From NCBI GenBank assembly GCA_016197405.1, contig JACPVR010000020.1, forward strand, positions 26,941 to 90,940: 64,000 nt of DNA, written 5' to 3'. This document shows, one piece after another, positions 9,021 to 17,927 of this stretch. The first letter of the stretch is position 1, and each line of letters opens with the position of its first letter. The notes beneath the pieces were generated by a model. It was not told the origin of the DNA and searched no databases. It was given only the letters and a program-made list of their open reading frames with translations. This stretch comes from Mycobacterium sp. (GTDB taxonomy: Bacteria > Actinomycetota > Actinomycetes > Mycobacteriales > Mycobacteriaceae). The translations under genes and the position numbers were made by a program.

Positions 9021-9869
9021 TCAGTCGGCGGTACGGCGGGCATAAGCCCGCAGCGCGAACGGCGCGAAGACCGCGGTCAGGATCAACGACCACACGATGG
9101 TGGCCAGTACCGGGTGATGCAGCGGCAGCTGCGCGCTCGGTGCCGCGGCGGGACCGTTGCCCCACAGTTCCCGCATGGCCTGCGCCAACGACGACACCGG
9201 GTTCCATTCGGCGATCACCCGCAGCCAATGCGGCATCGGTTCGGTGGGCGCGAAGGTGTTGGCCAGGAACGTGATCGGGAACAGCACCGTGAACATCACG
9301 CCATTGACCGCCTCGACCGAACGCATGACCGAGCCGATCAGGATGCCGAACCAGATCATCCCGAAGCCGAAGACGAAGACCAGCGCGAACGCCAGCACCG
9401 CCTCGGCCGCGCTGCCGCGGATCCGCCAGCCGATCGCCAGTCCCGTCAGCGCCATCACGACGATGCCGATCGCCGAGTGAATCAGGCTGGCGATACTGCG
9501 CCCGATCAGTACCGAGGATCGCGATATCGGCAGCGAGCGGAACCGGTCGATGATGCCCTTCTCGACATCGGCGGTGATCCCCGAGGCGACGACGAACGCC
9601 GAGAACACGATGGTCTGCGCCTGGATACCGGGTAGCAGGAACTCCCGGTAGGACGCTCCTCCGGTGTTGGTGATCGACGCACCGAAGACGAAGGCGAAAA
9701 GCAGCACGAACATGATCGGCTGCGCGGTGACGTCGCTGAGCATCTCCGGCATGCGCTTGGTGTGGATCAGGTTGCGCTTGACCATGACCCAGGACTGCTG
9801 GGCCAGCGAGGTCTGGTGGATCGCGGGCCGTCCGGGCGCGGTGTGCGCCTGTTCGTCGATGGCGGTCAT
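9021..9869 (-). CDS. ABC-2 type transporter permease (DrrB-like)
   Basis: The membrane half of a drug-type ABC exporter, 282 residues from ATG 9869. After an N-terminal cytosolic stretch including QQSWVMVKRNLIHTKRMPEM it has about six hydrophobic helices, including MFVLLFAFVFGASI and FGFGMIWFGILIGSVM, and ends in ALRAYARRTAD, all typical of the DrrB/ABC-2 family. The start overlaps the stop of the ATPase gene by four bases. The open frame extends upstream to 10298, but that part is antisense-like sequence inside the ATPase gene. The substrate is unknown; the family exports lipids or hydrophobic drugs. Confidence 0.9.
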   Translation of the reverse strand: MTAIDEQAHTAPGRPAIHQTSLAQQSWVMVKRNLIHTKRMPEMLSDVTAQPIMFVLLFAFVFGASITNTGGASYREFLLPGIQAQTIVFSAFVVASGITADVEKGIIDRFRSLPISRSSVLIGRSIASLIHSAIGIVVMALTGLAIGWRIRGSAAEAVLAFALVFVFGFGMIWFGILIGSVMRSVEAVNGVMFTVLFPITFLANTFAPTEPMPHWLRVIAEWNPVSSLAQAMRELWGNGPAAAPSAQLPLHHPVLATIVWSLILTAVFAPFALRAYARRTAD

Positions 9870-10876
9870 GCCACGCCCTCCTCGTCCTCGGTTCGATGGC
9901 CCGTCAGCGACAAGAACACATCGTCGAGGCTGGGCCGGCTCAGCCCGATGTCGTCGACGTCGATGCGGGCATCCTGCAGCAGGCTCGCCACTCGCGTCAT
10001 ATCCGCCAATCCGGTTGCCGCGGCATTCAATTGGCGCGATCCGCGATCGATGAAAACCTCGGCCCCGGTGCGGCCGATGATCTCTTCGGCCGCCGGGATG
10101 TCCTGCGCCCGCGACACCGTGACGACCAGGCTGGCCTTGCCCGCCCGGTCCTTGAGTTGTGTCGGGGTTCCCTCGGCGATGATCTGGCCGCGGTCGACGA
10201 CGACGATGTTGTCGGCCAGCTGATCGGCTTCTTCCAGATACTGCGTGGTGAGCAGCAGCGTGGTGCCCTCGGCCACCAACCCGCGCAGCACCTCCCACAA
10301 CTCGCTACGGCTCCGCGGATCCAGGCCGGTGGTGGGCTCGTCGAGGAACAGCACCGGCGGTGAGGCGATCAGGCTGACCGCCAGATCGAGCCGGCGGCGC
10401 ATTCCGCCGGAATACCCCTTGACCACCCGGTCGGCGGCATCGGCGATCGAAAACTGCTGCAGCAGGCTGTCTTCGAGAGCGCGCAGCTGGTTGCGCCGGA
10501 TACCGTACAGATCGGCGATCATCCGGATGTTCTCGCGTCCGGTCAGCAGTTCGTCGACGGTGGCCACCTGCCCGGTCAGGCCCATGTTGCGGCGCACCAT
10601 ATCGGGCTGCTCGCGGACGTCGAATCCGGCGACCCTGGCGGTACCGCTGGTGGGCTCGGACAGTGTCGTCATCATCCGCACCGTGGTGGTCTTGCCGGCA
10701 CCGTTGGGACCGAGCAGACCCAATACCGTGCCCTGGTCCACGCTGAAGCTGATGCCGTCCACGGCGGTGTGATCGCCGAATCTCTTGACCAGTTCGTCGG
10801 CTTCGATCGCGGGGACGGTCATGGGCACCACCGTAACGGCGGTCGCCGACATATCACCAATGACTTTTTCTGCCAT
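9866..10876 (-). CDS. ABC transporter ATP-binding protein (DrrA-like)
   Basis: The ATPase partner of the downstream permease, up to 336 residues. Walker A is GPNGAGKTTT, the signature is YSGGMRRRLDLA, Walker B is VLFLDEPTTGLD, and the DrrA-type C-terminal extension ends in SRPSLDDVFLSLTGHRTEDEE. ATG 10876 gives an N-terminal extension before IEADELVKRFG; internal ATGs at 10852 or 10822 are also plausible starts. It forms a two-gene operon with the permease (ATGA overlap). This pair is not part of the M. tuberculosis order pth-pks16 and looks like an insertion between them. Confidence 0.92.
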   Translation of the reverse strand: MAEKVIGDMSATAVTVVPMTVPAIEADELVKRFGDHTAVDGISFSVDQGTVLGLLGPNGAGKTTTVRMMTTLSEPTSGTARVAGFDVREQPDMVRRNMGLTGQVATVDELLTGRENIRMIADLYGIRRNQLRALEDSLLQQFSIADAADRVVKGYSGGMRRRLDLAVSLIASPPVLFLDEPTTGLDPRSRSELWEVLRGLVAEGTTLLLTTQYLEEADQLADNIVVVDRGQIIAEGTPTQLKDRAGKASLVVTVSRAQDIPAAEEIIGRTGAEVFIDRGSRQLNAAATGLADMTRVASLLQDARIDVDDIGLSRPSLDDVFLSLTGHRTEDEEGVA

Positions 10877-11009
10877 GCCATGACTGACCGGCGCGCGGGC
10901 CGATAGTCATCGAACGTGCGCATTCCCGCCGTACGGGGCGGCGTGTCTGCCGGGGACACGCACGCTCGCGGCAAGAGAAAGGAGAGTGGAAGGTCGGGGT
11001 TTGGGCGGG

Positions 11010-12644
11010 TTAGGTGACCAGGGCGACGGAGTTGGCCCGGCGCAGCTTGCCCGACGGGGTCTTCGGGATGGTGCCGGGGCCCAGCACCACGACATTGCGC
11101 GGGCGGACGTCGACCTCGGACACCACCTCGTGGGCGACCTGGTGCTCGATGCGGCGCACCTCGACCGGATCCTGGTAGGCGTTGGACTCCACCGCGACGG
11201 CGAAGGTCTCGCGCGAATGCCCGGCGTCCAGGCGGACGGCGACGGCGCAGCCGGGGCGCACGCCCTCGACGCGTCCGGCGGCCCGCTCGATATCGGTCGG
11301 GTAGATGTTGCGGCCCGCCATGATGATGACGTCCTTGACGCGTCCGCAGACCACGATGTGGCCGTTCTCCATCATGTAGCCGAGGTCGCCGGTGTCATAC
11401 CAGCCGTGCTCGTCCTGTGCCGGGATGAAACCACCCATGGTGGTGTGCCCGGGGGTCATCGCCTCACCACGCAGCTCGATGACTCCCACGCCGCGTGCCG
11501 GCTTGATATTGCCGTGCTCATCGACGATGCGGGCCTCCAGGCCGTCGAGCAGCGGTCCCAGCGACGCCAGCCGCTTGGTGTTGCCCTTGGTGGCCGGAAC
11601 GGCCTGACGCAGCGCGGCCAGCAGATCGGTGTCGACCTCGTCGACCACCAGACCCGCGTCGCATTCGGAGAACGACACCGCGAGCGTGGCCTCGGCCATG
11701 CCGTAGGCGGGCAGCACGGCCGACGGCTTGAGACCGAACGGCCTGCCGGCGTCGATCAGATCGTCGACATCGGCGGGTTCGACGGGTTCGGCGCCGGACA
11801 GGGCGAACCGCAGCGTGGAGAGGTCGAACTGGCCCGGCTCGGCCTGCTTGCGCAGCCGCTTGGCGAACAGCGCGTAGGCGAAGTTCGGGGCCGCCGTCAT
11901 GGTGCCCTTGTACTTGTCGATGAGCTTGGCCCACAGCAGGGTGTCGCGCAGGAAGTCCATCGGGGTGACCTTGACCAGCTCGGCACCGAAGTACATCGGG
12001 ATCGTCAGGAAGCCGATCATGCCCATGTCGTGGAAGCAGGGCAGCCAGCTGACCATGACGTCGGTGTCGACGTCGTACTTGGCGCCGATGAACATGGCCT
12101 CGGCGTTGGCGTAGAGGTTGCGGTGCGTGATGTGCACCGCCTTGGGGGAACCGGTCGAACCACTGGTCAGCTGCATCAGCGCCAGATCGTCCTCGGCGGT
12201 CTCGACGGGGTCGATGGGCTCGGCGGCCAGCAGGTCCGAGACGGTCAGGACCAGCAGGCCCTTCTCCTCCAGGACGGGGGCGGCGGCCATGAACGGCTCG
12301 GAGATGATGACGGCCTTGGCCTCGATCATGCCGACGACATTCATGGTGTCCTCGGCCCACATCACCAGATCGGTGCGCGGGGTGGGCTGATGCAGCATCG
12401 TCAGGCTGGCGCCACGCATCCACAGACCCTGGGCGGTGGGCGCGATCTCGACCGGGGCGCCGACCAGCACGCCGACGGCGTCACCGTGGCCGACACCGGC
12501 AGCGGCCAATCCACCGGCGACGCGGCGGGCCCGCTCGTGCACCTCACCCCAGGTGTGGCGCACCGGCTCGTGCGGTTCACCGGTGACCATGCCTCGGGCA
12601 CTGGTACGCGCGTTGAAGTACATCTTGTCGGTGAACCTGCTCAC
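11010..12644 (-). CDS. pks16: Fatty-acyl-AMP ligase Pks16 (FadD-like, Rv1013 ortholog)
   Basis: Despite its name this is an adenylating enzyme of the FadD/FAAL superfamily that activates a fatty acid with ATP. The P-loop-like motif LTSGSTGSPK, the A5 region LPAYGMAEATL, the A7 motif GWYDTGDLGYM and the A10 Lys in TPSGKLRRAN are intact. A GTG start at 12644 is preceded by gaggagg and gives 544 residues, the length I recall for Rv1013. The longer frame to 12776 is rejected. The substrate and the carrier or CoA acceptor are not established. It stands alone, with 326 bases upstream to ispE. Confidence 0.92.
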   Translation of the reverse strand: MSRFTDKMYFNARTSARGMVTGEPHEPVRHTWGEVHERARRVAGGLAAAGVGHGDAVGVLVGAPVEIAPTAQGLWMRGASLTMLHQPTPRTDLVMWAEDTMNVVGMIEAKAVIISEPFMAAAPVLEEKGLLVLTVSDLLAAEPIDPVETAEDDLALMQLTSGSTGSPKAVHITHRNLYANAEAMFIGAKYDVDTDVMVSWLPCFHDMGMIGFLTIPMYFGAELVKVTPMDFLRDTLLWAKLIDKYKGTMTAAPNFAYALFAKRLRKQAEPGQFDLSTLRFALSGAEPVEPADVDDLIDAGRPFGLKPSAVLPAYGMAEATLAVSFSECDAGLVVDEVDTDLLAALRQAVPATKGNTKRLASLGPLLDGLEARIVDEHGNIKPARGVGVIELRGEAMTPGHTTMGGFIPAQDEHGWYDTGDLGYMMENGHIVVCGRVKDVIIMAGRNIYPTDIERAAGRVEGVRPGCAVAVRLDAGHSRETFAVAVESNAYQDPVEVRRIEHQVAHEVVSEVDVRPRNVVVLGPGTIPKTPSGKLRRANSVALVT

Positions 12645-12970
12645 GAGGGCCTCCTCAGGTTTCGGAGCGGCAACATCGGCGACATCCAAGAATCCATGCT
12701 GCGCCTGGTAGTGGTCGCACAAAAGGAGGCGCGCGCACACAATTGAGCTGCGGTTAGGTCTCGGAATGGCGGACACGGGCGATCAGCGCTCTGCCCACCG
12801 GCGACTCCGGTGGGCAAATACGAAGCGTTCACTAAACGACCGCGACTCATCACCGGGAGTCATCTTAAACTCCTCTTAAGTAACTAGCCAAACTTTATCG
12901 CGGTGTGAGACCCACCTCACTATGGCGACATCGCTGCTCACCTGCCGGTTCCCCACCGGAGCTGTGCTAT
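12645..12970. other. Intergenic region between pks16 and ispE
   Basis: No recognised gene. It contains a strong hairpin at 12792-12816 (arms tgcccaccgg / ccggtgggca) without a following T run. A local AT-rich patch lies at 12860-12900 in an otherwise GC-rich stretch. On the minus strand a 26-codon open frame (12783-12863, ATG) has an aggag site six bases upstream, set between inverted half-sites cttaa/ttaag (12864-12880). This could be a leader peptide or chance. The pks16 promoter must lie here. Confidence 0.5.
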
Positions 12971-13924
12971 TCACCGACCGTCGGCCGGGATGACCCGGGC
13001 ACCGTGCACCGGCCCGCTGGCCACCCGGACCGTGCGGCACACTCCCGCACCGGCCAGCTCGGTGCCGACGTCGACCGCCTTGGCCGCGGACGCGCACAGA
13101 AAAGCGCAGGTGGGCCCCGAGCCCGACACGATGCCGGCCAGTGCGCCCGCGTCGACGCCGGCCCGCAGCGTGCGGCGCAGCGCCGGGTCCAGGCTCAGCG
13201 CGGCGGGCTGCAGCTCATTGCCCAGCAACGGCGCCAGTTCGGCCGGATCTCCGGCCGCCAGGGCCGCCAGCACGGGCTCGACATCGTCGAGGCGCGGCGG
13301 CGCACCGACATCGCGCAGCCGGTCGATCTCCCCGAACACCGACGCGGTCGACAGGCCACCCCGCCCGAAGGCCAGCACCCAGTGAAAGGTGTTTCGCGAC
13401 AGGACCGTCGCCAGCTTCTCCCCACGCCCGGTTCCCAGGGCGGTACCGCCGTGCAGCGCGAACGGCACATCGCTGCCCAGCCGGGCCGCCAGGGCGTGCA
13501 GATCCCGGCGCGGGACACCGGCTTCCCACAGCGTGTTCACCGCCACCAGTACGGCTGCCGCGTCGGCACTGCCGCCCGCCATCCCGCCGGCCACCGGGAT
13601 GGCCTTGTCGATGGTGATCGCGACGTCGGGCGTGCGGCCGACATGCTCGGCCAGCAGCTCGGCGGCCTGCCACGCCAGGTTGCGTTCGTCGGCAGGCAGC
13701 GTCTCGGCGCCCTCACCCAGCATGTCCAGCGACATCACGTCGGCGGTGCGCACGGTGATCTCGTCGAACAGTGAAACGGCGTGGAACACCGTCGTGAGCT
13801 CGTGAAAACCGTCGTCGCGCCGGTCGCCGACGCCGAGGTAGAGGTTGACCTTGCCTGGCACCCGCACGGTCACCGAACCCGTCGGCACCCACGCTTCGGC
13901 GGTGTTGCCGTCGGATGCACTCAC
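12971..13924 (-). CDS. ispE: 4-diphosphocytidyl-2-C-methyl-D-erythritol kinase
   Basis: IspE phosphorylates CDP-methylerythritol in the non-mevalonate isoprenoid pathway that feeds polyprenyl phosphate, menaquinone and carotenoid synthesis. It is a GHMP kinase: VRVPGKVNLYLGV at the N-terminus, the ATP loop PVAGGMAGGSADAAA, and the C-terminal GIVSGSGPTCAFL glycine loop. GTG 13924 (beginning VSASDGNTAE, as in Rv1011) gives 317 residues. In M. tuberculosis ispE directly follows ksgA; here an oppositely oriented kinase gene lies between them, so ispE probably has its own promoter. Confidence 0.95.
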   Translation of the reverse strand: MSASDGNTAEAWVPTGSVTVRVPGKVNLYLGVGDRRDDGFHELTTVFHAVSLFDEITVRTADVMSLDMLGEGAETLPADERNLAWQAAELLAEHVGRTPDVAITIDKAIPVAGGMAGGSADAAAVLVAVNTLWEAGVPRRDLHALAARLGSDVPFALHGGTALGTGRGEKLATVLSRNTFHWVLAFGRGGLSTASVFGEIDRLRDVGAPPRLDDVEPVLAALAAGDPAELAPLLGNELQPAALSLDPALRRTLRAGVDAGALAGIVSGSGPTCAFLCASAAKAVDVGTELAGAGVCRTVRVASGPVHGARVIPADGR

Positions 13925-14013
13925 GGCAGTGAGACTAGCCGTCGCGCGGCCACACCGAGTGTGCAGTTTCGGCAAGCGCCCTCGCGGCGGCGTCGGCGAA
14001 TTAGGCTGGCACG

Positions 14014-14898
14014 GTGCCGGACATCTGCGAGGAGTACGGCGGCTACGTCACCGCGCAGGCGCTGGGACGGGGCGGCAGCGCCACGGTGTACCTGGCCGTC
14101 CGGCCCGGACCGGATCGCAGCCCGGTGGCGTTGAAGGTCCTACACCCCGAACACCGCGACGCGACACACGTGGCGCGGCTGGCCAGAGAATTCGAGTTCG
14201 CCGCGCGCTTCCACCACCCGCACATCATCGAGGTCTATGCCCACGGACCACACTGGCTGGCGATGCGCTACGTCGACGGCGGAAACATCAATTCCCTTGG
14301 CACCGTGACAGATCGAATGGCCGCAATGGTGCAGATCGCGCAGGCCCTGGATGCGGTACACCGGCAAGGCATCGTGCATTGCGATGTGAAACCAACGAAT
14401 ATTCTTGTCCACCAAGACTTCTCCGCAAGAGGAGCGGTACTCATCGATTTCGGGGTGGCGCATTCACTGGCGCACGACATGGCCGAGCGGCTGTCTCATG
14501 ATCCGGCGCAACGCTTTTCACTCGATCCGGCCAGGCGCATCACGCATCAGCGAGTGGATCAGCACATGCAGCTGGAGGCCTCACTACCGTATGTGGCACC
14601 CGAACTCCTCCTGAGTCGCATGCCCACGGGAGCCTCCGATCAGTACGGGCTGGCCTGCACGGCGGTCGAACTGCTCACCGGAAGCCCGCCCTTCCCCGCA
14701 GGGTCACCGGCCGCGTTGATCGACGCACACCTACACCAGCCGCCACCGCGGGCATCCGAACGCGGCGACCGGCTTGCGCACGCAGTGGACGCCGTGCTCG
14801 CCAGAGCCATGGCCAAAGACCCCGACCGACGCTACGACAGCTGCACCGAATTCATCGGACAGCTCTCACGCACGGTGCAGCACGGCCGCACCGGCTAG
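14014..14898 (+). CDS. Soluble eukaryotic-type Ser/Thr protein kinase
   Basis: A 294-residue protein that is almost entirely kinase domain. The glycine loop is LGRGGSATVYL, the ATP Lys is Lys41 (VALKVL), the catalytic loop is HCDVKPTN (Asp124, Asn129; the usual HRD is HCD) and the metal motif DFG is at 145-147, so catalysis is expected. The stretch from DFG to YVAPE is unusually long, about 48 residues and rich in His, Asp and Arg. There is no juxtamembrane helix or sensor domain, unlike PknA/B/D. It starts at GTG 14014 and lies on the plus strand between the minus-strand genes ispE and ksgA, ending 13 bases from ksgA. Substrates are unknown. Confidence 0.9.
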   Translation: MPDICEEYGGYVTAQALGRGGSATVYLAVRPGPDRSPVALKVLHPEHRDATHVARLAREFEFAARFHHPHIIEVYAHGPHWLAMRYVDGGNINSLGTVTDRMAAMVQIAQALDAVHRQGIVHCDVKPTNILVHQDFSARGAVLIDFGVAHSLAHDMAERLSHDPAQRFSLDPARRITHQRVDQHMQLEASLPYVAPELLLSRMPTGASDQYGLACTAVELLTGSPPFPAGSPAALIDAHLHQPPPRASERGDRLAHAVDAVLARAMAKDPDRRYDSCTEFIGQLSRTVQHGRTG

Positions 14899-14911
14899 GG
14901 AAAATCGCGGT

Positions 14912-15808
14912 CTAGAGCACCGGCAGCGAGCGCTCGTTCTCGCCCGTCCACTCGCCGGAGCGTTGGTAGAGCCGCACGAACTCGGCGATCGACAGCGTCT
15001 CGCCCCGTCGTGCGGGATCGATGCTCGCCGCCAGCAGCCTGCTCGCCGACTCGTTACCGGACCCGGCCCACTCCAGGAAGGCGTTGCGCGACGTCTTGCG
15101 GCGCTGCGCGAAAGCGATGTCGATCAACTCGAACACCTGATCGCGGAAGCCCGCTTCGGTCGGCCACGGCGACGTCTCGTACCGGTCGATCCGGACCAGT
15201 CCGGAGTACACCCGGGGGATGGGCCAGAAGACCGTCGGCGACACCATGCCGTAACGCCGGACCCGGCCGTAGAAGCGAACCTTGACGCTGGGAACGCCGT
15301 AATCCTTGTTGGCAGGTTCGGCAGCGAGCCGTTCGGCGACCTCGGCCTGAACCATCACCATGACCGTCCGGATGGTGGGGAACTCCGCCATCAGGTGCAG
15401 CAATGCAGGAACAGCAATGTTGTAAGGCAGGTTGGCCACCAGCGCGGTCGGCTGAACGTCCACATCGGACTGCCGCAGAGTCAAAATGTCACGATTGAGT
15501 ACCGAAAGCCGGTGAATCTCGCTGTGCGAGTGCTCGGCGATGGTCTTGGGAAGTCGCTGTGCCAGCACGGGGTCGATTTCCACCGCAGTCACAGTGGCCC
15601 CACGGTCCAGCAGCCCAAGGGTCAGCGACCCCAGGCCGGGCCCGACCTCGATGACATTGTCGTGCTTGTTGATGCTCGAGGAGGACACTATTCGTCGAAC
15701 AGTGTTGGCGTCATGAACGAAGTTCTGCCCCAACGACTTTCGCGGCCGGAAGTCGAGCTCCCGCGCCAAATTACGAATCTCGGTCCGTCCCAGAAGACGA
15801 ATTGTCAT
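14912..15808 (-). CDS. rsmA: 16S rRNA (adenine1518-N6/adenine1519-N6)-dimethyltransferase KsgA/RsmA
   Basis: KsgA dimethylates two adjacent adenosines in helix 45 of 16S rRNA, a checkpoint in 30S assembly; its loss gives kasugamycin resistance. The 298-residue protein begins with RKSLGQNFVHD, carries the SAM motif VIEVGPGLGSLTLGLL and the catalytic loop NLPYNI. A Ser/Asn-containing stretch (SSSSINKHD) before the SAM motif is slightly longer than usual. Its ATG overlaps the rpfB stop by four bases (ATGA), so rpfB and ksgA are translationally coupled, as in M. tuberculosis. Confidence 0.97.
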   Translation of the reverse strand: MTIRLLGRTEIRNLARELDFRPRKSLGQNFVHDANTVRRIVSSSSINKHDNVIEVGPGLGSLTLGLLDRGATVTAVEIDPVLAQRLPKTIAEHSHSEIHRLSVLNRDILTLRQSDVDVQPTALVANLPYNIAVPALLHLMAEFPTIRTVMVMVQAEVAERLAAEPANKDYGVPSVKVRFYGRVRRYGMVSPTVFWPIPRVYSGLVRIDRYETSPWPTEAGFRDQVFELIDIAFAQRRKTSRNAFLEWAGSGNESASRLLAASIDPARRGETLSIAEFVRLYQRSGEWTGENERSLPVL

Positions 15809-16932
15809 CGCACACCTGCCCGTCCGCTACACACTGGCCACGCTCCCCAGCCCTGGCTTACCTGTGTAACAGTCGCGATTGCGATTTGTTCTTCACGAGT
15901 TGCCAGATCTGCTCGAGCAGCATAGCGCAGACCGCCCTGTCGTTCCCAAGTGTTTTGGTCAAATTGGACACCACCGTAAAATCCGTTACCGGTATTGATG
16001 GCCCAATTGCCGCCCGATTCGCACCGGGCGAGGGCGTCCCAGATAAGTCCGTTGGAAACCGGAGGCACCTCCGTACCGGGCTTTGCGCCTACCCGCAATA
16101 CCGAATCCCGGGCCGGGACGACGACCGAGTTGGCTACCGGCAAGCGACCGGTTTCGACCCCGTTCACCGACGCCACCGCAAACGTCACGTCCTGGATTCC
16201 CGGGGTGCCCGGGTCCACGACGACCTGTCTGCTCATGTTCATCGTGGGATCTTCGATGCGCTGCGCGACCGGGACCAGCGGCAATCGCTCGGTGACCTTC
16301 TGCATCCGGATGCGGGTGACCTGGATCTGCATGCCCGCGATCAGCGGCGCAGTGGCGGCGGGGACCACCTGGTCACGCTGCTGCAGCGGTACGCCGGCAG
16401 CGGCCAGCAGGCCACCCACGTTGGGGGCGGCCAGGTGCACCGTGCGAACCACGCCACCGTCGTTGATCTGCACGGTCTTGGCGCTCACCACCGGCAGCGC
16501 CATACCGTCCAGCGGCAGCCGGGTGCCGCGTGAGGCCGCAGCGGGGGCCGTATCGGTCATCGCGAGCTGGGCCAACGCCTCGTCGACAGTCGACGCCGTG
16601 GTCCAGACCTGCTTGCTCTGCTGGCCGTCCAGTGAGATGTCCAGCGGGCGGCTGCGCCGCAGCACGATCGTCTCGGCGTCGCTGACCTGCTGGTCTCCCG
16701 CCGGGAACAGATCGTCGCGGTCGCCGACGGTGTAACCGTTCTCCCTGACGACATCGATGACGCGGGCTTTCATGGTCGTCACCGTCAGCTGGGCACCGTC
16801 CACTTCCAGCGTGACCGTCTTGTGCGTGGCAACGGCGAAACCACCCGCGAAGGTGAGGGCCACGAGCAACGCCGCGGCGACGGATCGCAGCAACGGCGAG
16901 CGCGACTGGTGGAGCTTGGTGACTACATTCAA
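15805..16932 (-). CDS. rpfB: Resuscitation-promoting factor RpfB
   Basis: RpfB is a secreted or membrane-anchored peptidoglycan-cleaving enzyme that promotes growth from dormancy. After a hydrophobic anchor (LLRSVAAALLVALTFAGG) it has three DUF348 repeats (TVTLEVDG, PLDISLDG and the third at TVQINDGG), a G5 domain ending near SVVVPARDSVLRVG, and the C-terminal Rpf domain IWDALARCESGGNWAINTG with the lysozyme-like catalytic Glu. The start is uncertain: TTG 16932 (beginning LNVVTKLHQ) is preferred because it agrees with fast-grower orthologs as I remember them; the open frame reaches 17025. Transcription continues into ksgA. Confidence 0.93.
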   Translation of the reverse strand: MNVVTKLHQSRSPLLRSVAAALLVALTFAGGFAVATHKTVTLEVDGAQLTVTTMKARVIDVVRENGYTVGDRDDLFPAGDQQVSDAETIVLRRSRPLDISLDGQQSKQVWTTASTVDEALAQLAMTDTAPAAASRGTRLPLDGMALPVVSAKTVQINDGGVVRTVHLAAPNVGGLLAAAGVPLQQRDQVVPAATAPLIAGMQIQVTRIRMQKVTERLPLVPVAQRIEDPTMNMSRQVVVDPGTPGIQDVTFAVASVNGVETGRLPVANSVVVPARDSVLRVGAKPGTEVPPVSNGLIWDALARCESGGNWAINTGNGFYGGVQFDQNTWERQGGLRYAARADLATREEQIAIATVTQVSQGWGAWPVCSGRAGVR

Positions 16933-17049
16933 CTGCCGATTCCAGACTTCTATCAGAGATATCCGTGCGGCCGCGCCCCACGTTTTGATAACAAGACGGT
17001 AACGAACGCTACTCTGCGGCGCCAACTCGTCTTACGACCTGTGGCGTGT

Positions 17050-17907
17050 TCAACTCCCGGTCGTGGCGGTCAGATCGAGTCCATATACCCGTTGGGCGTT
17101 TGCTGCCGTGACCCTCGCGAGTTCGCCAGCGGGCCGATCGGTCAGGTCCGCCAGAGCCCGCACCGTGTACGGCAGGCAGTAGGGCTCGTTCGGCGATCCA
17201 CGATACGGGTGCGGTGTCAGAAACGGCGCATCCGTCTCGACGAGGAGGTGGTCGTCCGGGATCAGTCGGGCGGCCTCACGCAGCTGCGTGGCATTGCGGA
17301 AACTCACCGTTCCCGACAGGCTCAGATACCAGCCGGCCTCGACACAACGACGCGCCATCTCCGGGCCGGAGGAAAAGCAGTGGAATATCACGGTTTTCGG
17401 TGCACCTTCGGCGCGAAGCACATCCAGGACCTCGGCATCTGCGTCCCGGTTGTGGATCATCAAGGGCTTACCCGAGCGCTTGCTCAACTCGATATGCCAG
17501 GCAAAAGCCTCGCGCTGCTGGTCCGGTGGCGCGCATCCGTCCAGCCGGCCGGGCCAGTACATGTCCATCCCGGTCTCCCCCACCGCGACCACGCGCGGGT
17601 CGGTGACCAGCGTCTCGAGCTCCGCGCGGGCCGCGTCGTCGAGGTCTGCCGCACGCGTCGGATGCAGCGCGACCGCCGCATAGACCCGTCGGTCCCAGCC
17701 GGCCGCCTGTACGGCCCACCGGGCCGCGGCCAGGTCGTCGGCGATCGTCACCACGGCCGCCACACCGGCCGAGCCGGCCCGGTCCAGGATGGCGCGGACA
17801 TCGTCGGCGTCGACGGCGCCGCAGGCATCCAGATGGGTGTGCGCGTCGACCAGCGGCTCAAGCGGTTCGGGTACTGGCGGTGGCGGGCGCTTACTACTCA
17901 CCGCCAC
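17050..17907 (-). CDS. tatD: TatD family metal-dependent hydrolase/DNase
   Basis: A 285-residue TIM-barrel amidohydrolase of the TatD family (3'-5' exonuclease/DNase). The metal ligands are all visible: DAHTHLD at residues 21-27, VGETGMD, the His of MIHNRD, the His of IFHCFSSG and the Asp of VETDAPFL. The start is GTG 17907. The gene is divergent from metG with only 20 bases between the start codons, so their promoters must overlap the coding ends. It precedes rpfB by 117 bases on the same strand, as in Rv1008-Rv1009. Confidence 0.95.
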   Translation of the reverse strand: MAVSSKRPPPPVPEPLEPLVDAHTHLDACGAVDADDVRAILDRAGSAGVAAVVTIADDLAAARWAVQAAGWDRRVYAAVALHPTRAADLDDAARAELETLVTDPRVVAVGETGMDMYWPGRLDGCAPPDQQREAFAWHIELSKRSGKPLMIHNRDADAEVLDVLRAEGAPKTVIFHCFSSGPEMARRCVEAGWYLSLSGTVSFRNATQLREAARLIPDDHLLVETDAPFLTPHPYRGSPNEPYCLPYTVRALADLTDRPAGELARVTAANAQRVYGLDLTATTGS

Positions 17908-17927
17908 ACAATAAGGTTGTAGACCTG

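Noticed and set aside
9021..10298. Long form of the ABC permease (425 residues)
   Set aside because: The first 143 codons overlap the ATPase gene out of frame and read as shadow sequence; the ATG at 9869 with the ATGA overlap is the natural start.
10986..12746. Plus-strand open frame of 586 codons opposite pks16
   Set aside because: Shadow of pks16; no recognisable domain and biased composition.
12792..12816. Hairpin downstream of ispE as an intrinsic terminator
   Set aside because: The stem is strong but there is no T run on either strand and it lies 155 bases past the stop codon; function left open.
16933..17049. Possible riboswitch upstream of rpfB
   Set aside because: Examined for a c-di-AMP (ydaO-type) or other known element; only 117 bases are available and no conserved core was recognised.
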